DNA from: Acanthococcus lagerstroemiae
Taxonomy: Eukaryota > Arthropoda > Insecta > Hemiptera > Eriococcidae
NCBI GenBank assembly: GCA_031841125.1
Contig: CM063109.1
Span: forward strand, 33,050,038 to 33,114,037
DNA length: 64,000 nt
Direction of reading: 5' to 3'
Shown here piece after piece: positions 37,701-51,713 of the stretch (its first letter is position 1; each line of letters starts with the position of its first letter). Position numbers and translations under genes: made by a program. The notes under the pieces are model-generated. The model worked only from the letters and a program-made list of their open reading frames with translations, did not search any database and was not told the DNA's origin.

Positions 37701-40700
37701 AACTACCCCAGTAAGGTTAGGGATTACTATACATTTTTTGAAACTTTACTTCGGTATCACTGATTCCATTCTCGTTCATTCCGTATCAGGGTTGTGCTGT
37801 AGAATAAACTGGCGTAGATTTTCTTTATTCTACCTGTAGAATATACCATGTAGAATGAATGACTATTGTACACTGGGGGGGGGGAGGGGTACATTTTTTT
37901 ATCGTGGATGATTTTTTAAATTTTCAAGTCAAAGGATAAATTTCTTTGCATCAAAAAAACATTTTTTTTCTTTAGAAGGGGAGGCGTTCATTACCGATTT
38001 TTAAAAAAAATTTTATTTAAGAGAAAAACTAAGTGATATGAATTCGGCGATATTTTTTACTTTTTCCTTGTTTGGCTTATTTTATTCTGGATTACAATAT
38101 TTTATCTCCTGTATTGTGAGTTTTGGTTTTTTGTGCTCTTATTACAATCCTATTTTGATTTTTCTTTCGATTTTTCAATTCTTTTCTTTGTAACTTATGC
38201 GTTCGTAATCAGATTTGAAATTATGATATTTATTCTAAATATTTTTATATATTTTTTTTTCAGGGGCCCTAATGGGCAGCACTGCCCGTATTGGGCCGTT
38301 CCCACCTAAATCGCGTAATTGCCGATTACGCGTAATCGGCAGTAAATTTACCGAATTCGTGAAATCGGCAGCCCCGTTGCCGAGTACGTGAAATAAGCAA
38401 GATTTCACGAATTTTGCTAGTGTCTCTTGCCCATTACGTGTAATAGGCATTTCAGTGAAAAGGTGGTATTCTGAAATTGCGTAATTGCCTAAAACACGTA
38501 GAAAAACAAAAATTAGGGAGGGAAACCGAGACGTTCCGTTTTTATTGAAAAATAGTCATTATTATATATAACACAGTCAATGATATAATTAAATTAGTAC
38601 CTATTTAAGTAAGTTGTACGAATGGGTACAACTAGTGATTCTCACATGAATGACCCGGATGACATGCGGAATTGCATTTATAGCCTGCTTTCGCACAAGT
38701 ACAAGATCGGCATTTACCACGACAAGAACAACGCTTGTACCCCTGACCTGTACCCACAGAATCCTTCCGAACTAATTACTTTCCGTATACCAGCGACCTC
38801 CATTAATTCGAAATTCTGTTTCACGTGATAGTACCGCCGGTCCTTTACAACAGCTTTCTCTTCATTCAGTATCCGAATAGCGTGCTTTTCTTCATCCTTG
38901 GTCCACCCCATGATTAACACAAAAAAACTGAATGTCTAGGCACTTGTAAAATCAAAAATACTCACAACTAATGTTTCCAATTACACAAATAAGTATGTGA
39001 TATCTCTGTTAGATCGTATTCAGTAAAAATGCAGTCTCACAACACACTACGTCTTTCATTACTGATGAGGATGAATTGTTGACAAATTACAACGTGTGCA
39101 ACGTAGGTATCTCAATTCTTATACTAGATATCCGTTACCTATATAGATATAATCATGTACTATTTATAGTGGGGTGAATACGCGTAATAGGCAAAAAAAT
39201 ACTGCCGAATGTGTGAAATAAACATGCTTTTTATTGCCCATTTCATGAATTAGGCATTCACGTTGCTTATTTCACGTAATCGGCAACGGGGTTGCCGATT
39301 TCACGAATTCGGCAAATTTACTGCCGATTCCACGTAATCGGCATTTACGCGATTTAGGCGTAACATATACATAGGTTTAAAAATTTATTTATCAAAAAAT
39401 AATTGTTAACAAATATTAACGAAAACAAAAGTAAAAAAATTTGAAGTTACATTTATATAATCAAAGTCAAGGTTGAATTTAAACAGTTGAGGCAACAGCA
39501 CACAGTTTTCTTTCATTCTTTCGTTTCTTTTACAATTTTATTATTTTGTTGTAGGGCGGAATTTTTTTTGTCATGGAAAATTATTCAAAGAGAAATATGG
39601 TGATTTTCTTATTCTTGTTTAAGGACACGGATAGGTTCTTCTCGCGGAGAGAAGAAACCAGACTTTTTCTCTTCTTTTAACCAAATGAATGAACATGCTC
39701 CTTTATATTTCAGAAAATGAAATAGCTTATTCGGGGTTCTTTCAATAAAAGGCCCAAGTTCTTCTCATTCAGGAAAGTTCACATGTTTTCATGAATTTCT
39801 GAAGCTTGAAGAGATTGAATTTCGTCCATTCTTCTTTTTAAATCTTGGGCAACATTTTCTAATTTAGAAAAGTATTTTATTAAGTGTTTTCTTAAGCCGT
39901 GTGCTTCGTCGTATCAATCAATGAATTCATTTAGTAGCTTAAATTCTTCATTAAATGTTTCTGAAATTTGCCAAGAATTAGATTTTATGCCTACAATTTT
40001 TTTTTTTAATATTTCTGTGAAGATTTATGTAATTTTCCTAGTTGCTTTCATTATTTGAATATTCTGAGCTATCGGATAAAATAATATAAGAGCTGTTCCC
40101 CGGATCTGGTTCGGAGAGGTCCTTATTTGGGTTAAATTGTCTCCTATTATAATTTGAGTCGAACTTGGGGACTTGGGGTGAGTCCTGTTTGGGTTACCTA
40201 GTAATCCTCTGCTGCTTTCATGATTTCGTAATTCGGAGTTGAAGTGGTTCTTTTTGGGGTTGTTTAGTTGCCCTTCTCTGTTTTAATAAATTTTTCCAAT
40301 AAGCTTAGTATCGTCCGAATTGGAATTGATCATATGAGACATGAATGAGGTAAATTTTTGGAAAGTTGAGGTTGACTGTTACGCGCCCTCATTTATAATG
40401 TGGTTTATTTCAAATTCATAAGTTTTCAACTTCTGTAAAAATACCTCCCTTCCTGTTTTGAGTTTTTCCAAGGTTTCTTCAAATTTTTCTAAATCTAACT
40501 CATATTTTATTTCAGGGTCCTCCGAATTTTTTGAGTTTGTACTCGGATTTAAATTTTCGGTAAAATTTTCTGCAATGGCATTTGATTTCGGTAGAATCGG
40601 AAAAGGTTGTTTTTTTTTTCATCGTTTCATAACATTTCAATTTACATTATGTTGCTCTTTATAAATTGGTAATTTTGGGTTCTGAATTAATAAGAATCTG

Positions 40701-43700
40701 GTTAGGGTTCAGATTAAGCCAGAATTTCAGTCACATTTTAACTAGATTTTGTACGAAAAAATACGCCTGTGTCCAACCGCAAATGATAAATTAAGAACTT
40801 GATTTTTGAAAAGATCACTGACCGGAATTCAGGCGACAACAAACGCTCGCATCTTCTCACCCAGAATTTAGCCGATTTAAACAGAACCGTACATTCAAGC
40901 ATGATTATTCACCCTGCATTATTGACAGCGCAGCAGGATCTCAACTTGGTCAGTAAATTTCTACCATTTATGTATGTGATTTCACCTCACCCATTTTTTA
41001 CACTGGACCTCATGTTGTGCTGAATTTATGATCGATTTTTCATCCCAATTTTCTTACACCTCTAAGGGTGTAACGATTTTATATTCCTAAGTATTTCGAC
41101 AAATAAAATATACTTTGATCAGTATCATAAGTATTACTAAATACTCAAAAATTGTAGTAGATCGTAATAAAACATTAATTGAAAAAAAAAAACCTGCTGT
41201 ACATGACACTGTTAAGTAATTATGTTTCGAAGTACTACCTCTGTGATATGTTACAACTATGTACTGACTGCTATAAGAGCTTAAAATGTAACAACTTTTT
41301 TATTTTGTTTGCTCTTATGCGGAAAAGCCAAGTTGCCACTACTGTATTCAGCTCCCTAAAACTATTTAATTCCAGCAAAATTATAATTTTACGTGTCTAT
41401 GGTCCACATAGAGGCAGGTTCCCACGTGCCCTGTTTGATGTTTGACTTAGAACATGCAGGTTGCGCACTTTCACAGGGATATAAGTTAGGTACATGTGCG
41501 AAGGCACGCAATTTTTTAACCATCCCAATTTCCCGTCGACGCATGAACTAGGCAGGCACTTATCATGGCTGATTATTAGCATCAATCAATTAATGCGATA
41601 AACAGACAGGTAAGTGTGTAGTTAGTAGGTGCAAATGTTATTTCGGATTTTGTACGTACACACATATCAACATCTGTCTTAGGTGTAATTATTTAGCGAC
41701 CCCGTTGATCGATTCGAAGGGTCCAGCTAATTACCGATATAGTCGCGAGGGTGGCTCATGCCGTTTTTTACGGTGAACTATGGGGTTGTGAAACACCCTT
41801 TTCGCTCCTCTGCTTTATCGCGCTCTCTCGCTCTATCTTTCTCTCGCTAAGCTGATCTGTCGGATCTCGGATATGCTGCAGATTCGCACGCCTACAGAAA
41901 AGAAACACGTCGGCAGATGACACGAATTGCGTGTTTTCCCACGATTTTTTCTTCTCTCTCTTTTTTTCATCATTTTGGTACGTCAGAGGGGCTAAAAAAT
42001 GAAACGGCGCCCTGTTTTGAAGCATGCGGGTATCCGATTGTGTTTCCTTTTTGAATTCGGTAATTTCCGCGTTGCGATGCGGTGTAGCACTTCAATTGGA
42101 TTTTGTAATCACATAAACATTTGTTATTTTTCGGATACTACACCGACGAGATAATCGAAAAGCGACGTTGTAATTTATATCGAAAAAGTCGATCGGAATA
42201 TGCTTTTTTGGAATGCGGGGGGTGGGATTGGAATTTCTTTTGTCGGCCGCGTATTTTCCAAAAGACATTTGACACGGCTCGCATAAGTCTTTTCAACGAG
42301 GATATTCTGTTTTGAGAAGCAGTCTAAGCTCAGATACGGTGAGTTCTTTGAATTTTAGACTTATTGCCAATATCCGGACAGAATTCTCTCTGGTCTCCAT
42401 GATTTTACACTCGTTTCATTTTGATTTTCAGTTTATTGGAAGAGTATGTCGAGTATTTTCAAAGAGACTAGTTATAGAATAAAGAGACGAGGTTTTTTTT
42501 TTTTTTTATTTATTATTTATTTATATTTTTATTTTTGGACAAGTCAAGCTATTGGGAAGTGTACCAAAAGTACCTATGTTAGTAGCCGTGCTTCTACAAC
42601 TGGAGGATAATTTCACTCGTTCTTATAAAATACGTGTAAAAGGAGTGATCTGTGAACGCCTTTCGCGTGTTATAAAAATCGTTTTTGAAAGAAAGTTGGT
42701 TGAAATAATTTCAGCAATAGCATTGAGTTATCAGGAAAAAAAGAATTACCTCCGCGGACATTTTTTTAAATGAAATTATGTGAAATTGAAAATTGCGATT
42801 TTTGGTGTGGAAGAATAGGGAAGCTGAAATAAACCCCCTGACATTTGCAATGTGTTGAGCGCATTACTCGGTTTGTGTTGGTGTGTTACACTAGCGCTAC
42901 CTAGGCAATGTTAACTTCCCAAGTGTGGAGCCTTTCTATCGAGAAACGAAGTGTGTGAGAGTTCGTAAAAACAGACATTTCTCAGGCTTTTAAGCTAACT
43001 TCGAGTTTGAGTTCACTAATTTGATTGAGAAACACGAAGTTAGCCCTCTTTATTCGTGATGGATCTATTTCTTCCGGGCAGCCCCGATTCCGATTAAGTA
43101 ACATAAAATACCTGCGAATTAGACCGATTGGATGACAGAAACATGTGCGGCCTGCTGTCTCTTCTCCTTATTTGATAATCTAACAAAATTTATCTGTTAC
43201 TAGAGACCGGATTCATCCGCATTAAAAATCTGAAAATCTGGCACTGAAAGCAGATCTTTCAGCCTTATTCGGCAAAAACGCAAAAATGTCTCACACATTT
43301 AAAGAAAAACTGAAAAAGAGTGGAAAAATGTTCCTTTTGTTTATTTTAGGCATCCGAGAATTTAGCATCATGGTACACCATGACATGACTTTTTAAATTT
43401 CGCCAGTACATTTACCGCGAACTCCTCAAAAAGGCACGACTGTCATACGAACATTTCTAGTTTTTTCTTCTTATTTGCTTTGAAATGGCATTTTCGATTC
43501 TTTTCTGCGTTTTTGACTGTTTTCGGTATTTACGCCATTCTCGGTATCTTTCGGGCAAAATACAATTTTTTCTCCAGCCCCCCCCCCGGTCGCAAACGTA
43601 CTAGTAAATCATTAGCACTTCTCCATCGTCAAGCGAAACAAAGTTATAAATGCCGAGGAATCCTATCTCTATTACCCGATCCCTAAAACAGATTGAAGTA

Positions 43701-46700
43701 TCGAAGCTATTTAAATCTGATAGAGTCTTCTGATTCCTGATTGAATGGTAAATGATATGATTCGTGTTCTGATGTTATACCTTCAAAGGATAACTCAAAA
43801 GCCTGAACGAATACATTCGGTTCGAAGTTACTGCATTCAGTCAAAAAGTGATTTGTGGAAGAATCACGAAATCCCCGATGTGCAAAATTTCACCAGTTGT
43901 CCGGGTAACTAAAGGGAAACCAAGGGTAACTGAGTGGTTTCTGGGTAATCTGAGGGTAACCGAGAGTTTTGCAAATGGATAATTTTTCCACGGGTAACTA
44001 TAGAGGGTAACTCATTGCGTATCGGGATGCGCCAAATACCGTCAGTTACCAGGGTAACTAAAGGGGAACCAAGGGTAACTGATGGGTTTCTGGGTAATCC
44101 GAGAGTAACTGAAGGTTGCAAATGGGTAACTTTTCCGCGGGAAACTAGAAGGTAACCGACTGCGCATCGAGTCTTTACTACACTGCCGAACAAAAGTCTT
44201 TTTATCCACTCGCCAACAATACGTGTTATTTATATTCTGGTGGCAAATAAACGCTTGTGAATGACTCGAATTGAGGATGTAATATTTTCATACTGTTTTT
44301 CTATTTACGTCCGTTCTCTAGAACACTCAGCCATACAGAAGATTGGGGGGGGGGGCAATTTAAGTTTCCGAAAGTAGAGGAAAATTGATGCAGCTACGCT
44401 GTTCAACGGAGCCAATGATACGTTTACAATTAAATTCAGCGGTTTGTACTCGTTGATTAGGTAGCATTGGAAATATTCACGTCAGTTTGCATTCGATTGA
44501 AAAAATTTAAAATTTTAAAATTATGTCTATTTCGCCGGAAATTCCGGCGCAAAATTCCGGCGCAAATTGTTGCTCTCGTTAACGAGGGTAGAAGTTGTCG
44601 TTCTGTCGCTCTACAGTATAATCTGGCGCACGGTACCGTGAATCACATTTACCGACGATACGTAGCGACAGCAGGATCATTCGTCCACAGACCATGATCT
44701 GGCCGTCAAAGAGCTACGTAAGATGTCTGAGGGGATAGAAATATTGCGAGAATAGCCGATGCGAGATCCTTATTTAATATCAATTAGAATAGCCGGAAAG
44801 TGAATTTCTTTCGTAACACGCCTGTGAATTCTCGGTCAGTCGCCGACTTTGCGACCAAGGATTATGTACAAGTCCCGATACTCACTACGGAACACCGACG
44901 ACGACGCTTGTCTTTCGCTCGCAATCACATGCAGTGGCGAGAAGGTGATTGGAGGCGAGTTTTCTTCACGGATGAGTGCAGATTTTCTCCCGCAGGACCA
45001 TACGGAAGTGTAGGCGCCCTGGTCAGCGATATGCTCGATGTATGTTTACATTTACACGGTGGTCGAATTTCTTCGGCAGTACCGTTATGGTTTCGGGTGG
45101 TATTTCGTGTGATGTTAGTACGGATCGCCATTTTTGTGACTCCAGCACAGTGAACGCTTCAGTATTTATATTCAGGACATTCTCCTAAATTGTGTCGTGC
45201 CTTACATGCCATTTGTGGGTGCGGGTCCCTTGTTCACGCAAGATAACGCACGACCGCATGTAGCGCGACAGACTCTGAAATTCTTGGAAAAAGTTGAAAT
45301 TGCACAACTTGAATGGCCAGCTTGCAGCTCAGACTTGAATCGAATTGAGCACGCATGGGACAGACTAGGTAGACGCATACGAGCTCGTAATCCCCCCCCC
45401 CCGACCCAATAAATTCCCTCAATGCATTCAGAACTGCCTTGCAAGAAGAATGGGAAGCGATACTACAAGAGGAGATCTGTGCGTTAATTGATAGCATGCG
45501 GAGCCGATTACGAACCGTGATTCAGGCTCGTGGCGGCTAACCGCGTTACTAGGATCAACTTTTGGTTGACGTCTTACATCGGTTTTTTTTTTTACAGATT
45601 TCATCTTCTATGAGTCAAATAGGGTTAAGTTTTTCTGATTTCTTTCTAATTATATATGTATACATTATTATATTGTTGTCGTTTTTTTGTTGGAGGGGGG
45701 GGGAGGGGTGAGGGTGAAATATCTTTTAGATAGCTTTTGCGTTCGGACAAGGTGAAAATTATTCAATTTCTCGAGACAAATTGAAATCCGGTCTCGAAAT
45801 TGGAGTCATTTGTTGACCAATTTTTTAATATGTACTATTTGAGGGTACCTCAGCAACGGAGCGTCACCGCCAAATGCAGTCAACGAATTTGAATTCAGCG
45901 GCTAGAACTGAGCAGGAATACCTATGTGGTTAACTCAGTTTTTTCCAGTTTTGAAAATTTTTTCACACATAATACCTTTTTTTGAGCGAATTATTATTAG
46001 AAAGTTATTGCATATGACCTGGTGAAAATGATTCAAATTCTCGAGGCGAATTCAAATCCGATCTTGAGATTGAGATAGAGTCATTTCTTGGCCAATTTTC
46101 GTATACTTTTTGAAGGTATGCTAGCAAAGAAGCGTCGCCACTAAATTCGGCATAGGGCGAAAAAACTTGGGTAGGAGGCCTAATTACTGGAAGAATATAT
46201 ATTGCTGTCTGTCTAGATGTATATATTCTGGGAGTTTTTCGACTATAGACTTGTCGGTTTGGATCCCCCTGACTCTGTCATTTGATGACATAATTTTGGT
46301 TTATGAGGTGTTCATCAATAGACCTATTCTCGCACATTCTTTACTGAGATCTGTGAGCATCTCCCAGAGTTCTTCTTGATTTTTTTCTAACAGTACGATG
46401 TCGTCGGCGAATCTTAAGTAATTTAAGTATTCGCCATCTTCTTTGAGACCTTTTGTTTCCCACGTGAGGTTTCGGAAGATTTGCTCCAGAACACTGTTGA
46501 AAATATCGGAGAAAGGGGGTCGCCTAGTTTAATGCCTCTTCGGATTTTGAATTCCCTGCCTTTTTTATAGGTTTTTATATACGCTGTTGACATTTCATAG
46601 AAATTACTGAGAATTTTAATAAGCTTTGGATGGATACCCTGTTTTGCTAGTGCAATTCATACATCGTGGTAGAACGTATCGAAAGCCTTTTTAAAGTCAA

Positions 46701-49700
46701 TAATGGCTAAGTATACATTGAATTTGTATTCTTGAGCCTTCTCTGTGAGCTGGCTTAAGACCTGTATATGATCACAAGTTACCCACCCTTTTCTGAAAAC
46801 CGCCTGTTCGGAAGGTTGTTGTTTATCTAGAATTTGGTACATTCTTTCTTTAATTATTTTGAAGAATATTTTACCTATGTTTGTTGACAGGCTAATTGGT
46901 CTGTCGACCTGTCCCATTTTCTATACAGCAGAATAATTGCAGCTACCTGCCATTGTGTAGGAGTGTTCTTTCCTATGAAGATTTTGTTGAAGATTTCTGT
47001 TAGAGGAGAGGCTATGGCTTCCGTCATGAACTTCAGGTTGTGTGACCTGCTAAGAAGAAAGGGACCTGTGTGCAAAAAATCATTTTTGTGATATTTGTTT
47101 TTGACTAATTTTTGGCCACTCTTTCGCGTGTTGTTGTCAAAAAAAATCTAAAAAATTTTTCCAAATTGCGGTAAGTCTTCAAAGTTGAGTGTCTCCGTAA
47201 CGTGAAAACGTTATCAATTTTGTTCATCCGCTCCGCTGTCCTGTAAAATTTACATTTTTGCGCTCAGGTCCCTTTCTTCCTAGCAGGTCACATATCGTTG
47301 TTAATTTTGTTAGGCTCGGGGGCCCTACCTGTTTTTAGATTTCTTAGGATATTCATGGTCTCGTCTATTAAGATTTTTGGAATTACCTCCGCTTCCTTAA
47401 TGTGTAAGTCCCAGTTCTAGTTCGAGTCTATCATCTTCATACAGTTTCTCATAAAATTCCATGGCTACGTCCACTGTACCTTTCCTGCTGTATATGTTAC
47501 AATCTTCACTATTATTCATTTTGGGTAGTAGTGGAGTTTCACAACTTAAAGCTCTTTTCACTTTCTTTGTTGATCAACAACTTACTATATGTTCTTGTCT
47601 TCCCTTCTCTGTTTGCACATTTCTGCTCTTACTCTAATCAGCTTATTCAACTCACTCAGCTTAATATTATCAAACCCTGGCCAAGCGATATCAATAGAAA
47701 ATAAAATGACTGGTGAAATTGGTAAATGTATAACTAATGGGTGAAGGCCTTTTGGGCTCAAAAGCACATCTTCAAAAGTAAAGTGAAAATCTCAACCGAA
47801 GTAAAAATATTCCAAAGCTGTATAATTCCGGTACTTACTTATGGTTACCAAACTTGGTCTTTAACCAAGAAAAACCTGATACTAAAACAGACCAAATTTT
47901 CGATGTTATGTAGTATCTTGAGAATTACTTTCAAGTAAAAGGTCAGGAAAGAAAAAATTTTGGAAAAAACAAAAACAAAGGATATGGGTTACAAAATAGA
48001 AAAATTGAAATTTAAATATGCATGGCATCAAGCTTGTAAAGGTAATAAGAAATGGAATTACAAGCTGTCGGTGTGAACCTCATATGACAATAAAAGGAGA
48101 AGGGGACGCCCCCAAACCCGCTGGCATGATGAACTAAACAGGTTGCGAGTGTGGGTGCCAGCTGAATGAGAATCGCTCAAAATAGATTGGGATGGAAAAG
48201 AGTGTGCGGAGGCAAATGCCCTAACATGGGCGGGTTAATTAGGCGTTGGTCGGCTGTTTACCCAAGCTGTAAATAAAATAAATATTGCTGTCTGTAATAT
48301 TTTATTGAGCAAATATTGCGTGGACCTCGTGACTTCTTAAATGTCAAAATCTTGGCCGTAGATCCTACGAAAAAAAAAAACAACTAACTTTTCTCCTAAT
48401 GAACCCCGCAGAGTGTAATATCGTTCACTTGGCACAGGTAGTCGTTGAATGCATCTACTTTACCCTGCTCACCTCTCCCAAATTTTCTAGAGAGACCCAA
48501 CATTACACTTTCGACACCACTGCAAAAACGTAAATCTCGAGACTAACTTTTACACTGATTCTGAACCCGGGCATAAAAAGCTGCTACAAGAATTATTTTT
48601 TTATGTACACGAAAAACTTTTGGAATGTCAAAAACGTGGAAATTTAGTCTATACAAACAACTGATAAAGAAGTAACTGTTATTTGCAGCTCGATTTTAAA
48701 CCTGATTTAAACTTCTGATACAAGCCTTTATTCATAGAAAACCACAGAATGTCGTAATTTAAACTTTTCATTATTATTATTAGCGGGCCAGTACATCATT
48801 TCCATAGTACTATAATCCTGCGGTAAAAGAAGGGGGCTCCCTTTCCCGTACTGGCTAAGCCCAGAACTAAGCGTATGCTTCTTCTTTAATTGCCCAAGTT
48901 TGTCGATTTGCAGTGATGCCTCCTCCAGAGCGGTCCTATAGGTGCTTTGTGAACTCGTCCCTTAATATTGTTAGTGGTCTCCCTTGTGATCTTTTTGCTC
49001 CATATGGAACCCATTCTTCGACTTTCCTCTCCCATCTCTCTGTTTTGTATCTAGCCACATGTCCCCCATACTTCCACTTTAGTCTTTTCATCGAATATCC
49101 TATGTCTAATGTTTCGTCTAGTTGTTTTACTTGTTACTTTTTCTTGTTTCCTAATCCCTAGCATGCTCCTTTCCATTGTGCTTTGAGTGTTCTGTATAGT
49201 TCTTGTACATCTTTTTGGTTAGAGACCACGTCTGGAAACCATATGTAAGTACTGAGTGGACGCAGTTTTTTCAGATTAGAGATTTTGATTTTGCGGGGTT
49301 TTCCCTTTAAATATTTCTTTTATTTCCCAATATTTTTTCCATCCCTTCAAAATTCGTGTTCTCAGCTCTCTGCTCGTTCTTTTGTTTTGGAATGCCATAT
49401 GTTGCCCGAGATAAGTGAATTCTTCTTCCCCTTCTATTTCTCTTACCTCTATTTCGACTCTTTCCTTGGTTGGTCAGATAGAATTCTTGTTTTTTCCCAG
49501 TTGATCCCTAATACCGCTTCTCAACTCTCATGGGAGATTTCCGTACCAAGTTGTTCTATGTCTTCCGCATCGTCGGCAAATCGTAATAAGTTATTCAAGT
49601 ATTCTCCGTTTATTGTTATTCCTTTCCCCTCCCATTTTAATCCCTTAAAAACTTCTTCCAACACGCAGTTGAACAAGTCGGCGAAGAGTGGATCTCCTTG

Positions 49701-51679
49701 TCTTACCCCCCTACCAATTTTGAATTTACTTCCTACTTGGTCAAAGCTTATATTACTATATGCTTCAGTTTCTCGGTACATCATTTGTATTACTCTTAAA
49801 CTCTTATGTATTTTTGGTTAATGCCTTGCTTCCTTAGTGCCTCCCATAGATATCCGTGTTCAACTCTGTCAAATGCTTTTTTAAAGCCAACAAGCAGGAA
49901 GTGTGTTTTCAAATTGTATTCTATTGTCTTTTCAATTATCTGATTAATTATAAATATTTGGATTAATAGTGGATCCATATTTTCTAAACCCTGCTTGATT
50001 ACTTGCTTGGTTGAATTCCAACATCTCGTTTATTTTGTCTTTAACTGTTTTTGAAAATACTTTACCTAAATTGGCAATTAGGCTGATTGGACGGTAATTA
50101 TCTATTTGGTTGTGGTCATATTTTTTATAGATTGAAATAATTTCTGCAAGTTTTCATTATTTAGGGATAATTTCTTCTTGGATAATTCGGTTAAACAGTT
50201 TTATGAGTATCCCTGTTAGCTCCTCATTAAACATTTTTAGTATCTCATTTTCAATTCCATCGGGGCCTGTCGCTTTACAGTTTTTACACTTACTTAATGA
50301 AAATTTGACTTCCCTTCTCACGATTTTAGGTGTTTCTTCGTTAACTTCTGTTTGGGATGGTTCTCTTAGTGTGCTCCCATTTTCTCTTCCCTTGTATAAG
50401 TTTTTATAGAATTCAATTGCTTCTTCTACAATTTCTAATCTGTTTGTAATTTCTTTTCCTTGTACGTTTGTTATCGCTGTTAGGAAGTTTTGATCTCTAT
50501 AGCACTCCTTTCTTACGTTCCTAATAGCCCCATTTTCTCCTATTAACTTTAGTTGGTAGTCATTGATGATCAAAGTTTTGGATGTCATTTCGTATATATA
50601 TATTTTTTGTTCTATAAAGTCATAGAGTTCTTGTATCAAGTATGTCTCATTATTTTGAAGCAGTCTTTCTATTTCGTCCTTCAGCTTATTTTTTGCCTCT
50701 TCTATATGTTGCTTATATCGGAATAATCGTCTTTATTATTTTAATCTTTTGACTTTCAGGAGTGAATTTATAACGTATTGGGATTTTTAATTTTACTCTG
50801 GACATCCTATGGTCAGATGGGAATTTGAAGCCTGGGAGGGTTGATACGTCTTGAATTATAGTTTGTTCTTTGCTAGGATGTGGTCTATTTCATTTTTTGT
50901 TACACGATTAGGGCTCTCCATGTCCACTTCATCTTGGAACTTTTACTAAAAAAGGTATTTGCGATGGTCAGATTATTCTCCTTCACAAAATTGACTAACC
51001 TATCTCCATTTATATGTCTTAGTCCTAATACAAAATTGCCGACATTCTTTATATTAGTTTCTTATTTGCCAACTTTTGCGTTGAAGTCTTCTATAATGAT
51101 TATAAAGTCCTTCTTTTCCCTCTGTATTACCTTTTTTAAATTAGTATAGAATTCATATTTTTCGAGGTCAGCTGCGTCCATTGTGGGGGCATATGTTTGG
51201 ACTACTAACAAGTTAGTTTTATTGTCTACAACCACTTTTAGCCAGAATATTCGTTCGTTTTTCCCGTTTGATTTCAATAATATTCTCTTCATTGTTCCAC
51301 TCCGGACGTGGAATCCTACTCCTCTGTAACCAACTGTATTTCCACTGTGATAAATATAATGCCCACTGTTACACTGGTATAATTTCTCGTCCTTACTCGA
51401 CCCAAAATAAATAAATAAATTTTCCGTATATATATATTTTTTGTGGCTGTTTTTGACACTAATTTTGTTCCTTCTTAAATCGCGTGAAATGTGTTACATT
51501 TTTTGGAATTTGAAAGTTCGTATTCAGATTCAGAATATTTTTGTGCTAAAATTCCAAAGCCAAATTAGAAATGAGGGCACATGGTGTAGGAATAGTGATT
51601 TATGTTTCGCTTAGGATTATACAGATTTTAAATTTTGACATTTTGTACTTTTCAAAAAGTTTTCAAGAATGAAAAAAAA

Positions 51680-51713
<34 letters not shown>

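Noticed and set aside
38622..38828. 68-residue plus-strand frame in the palindrome-rich transposon
   Set aside because: The opposite strand gives the more protein-like reading; this one appears to be its shadow.
49285..49821. 178-residue plus-strand frame, Phe/Ser-rich
   Set aside because: Antisense shadow of the minus-strand RTE reverse transcriptase (FADD and QGDP motifs lie opposite).
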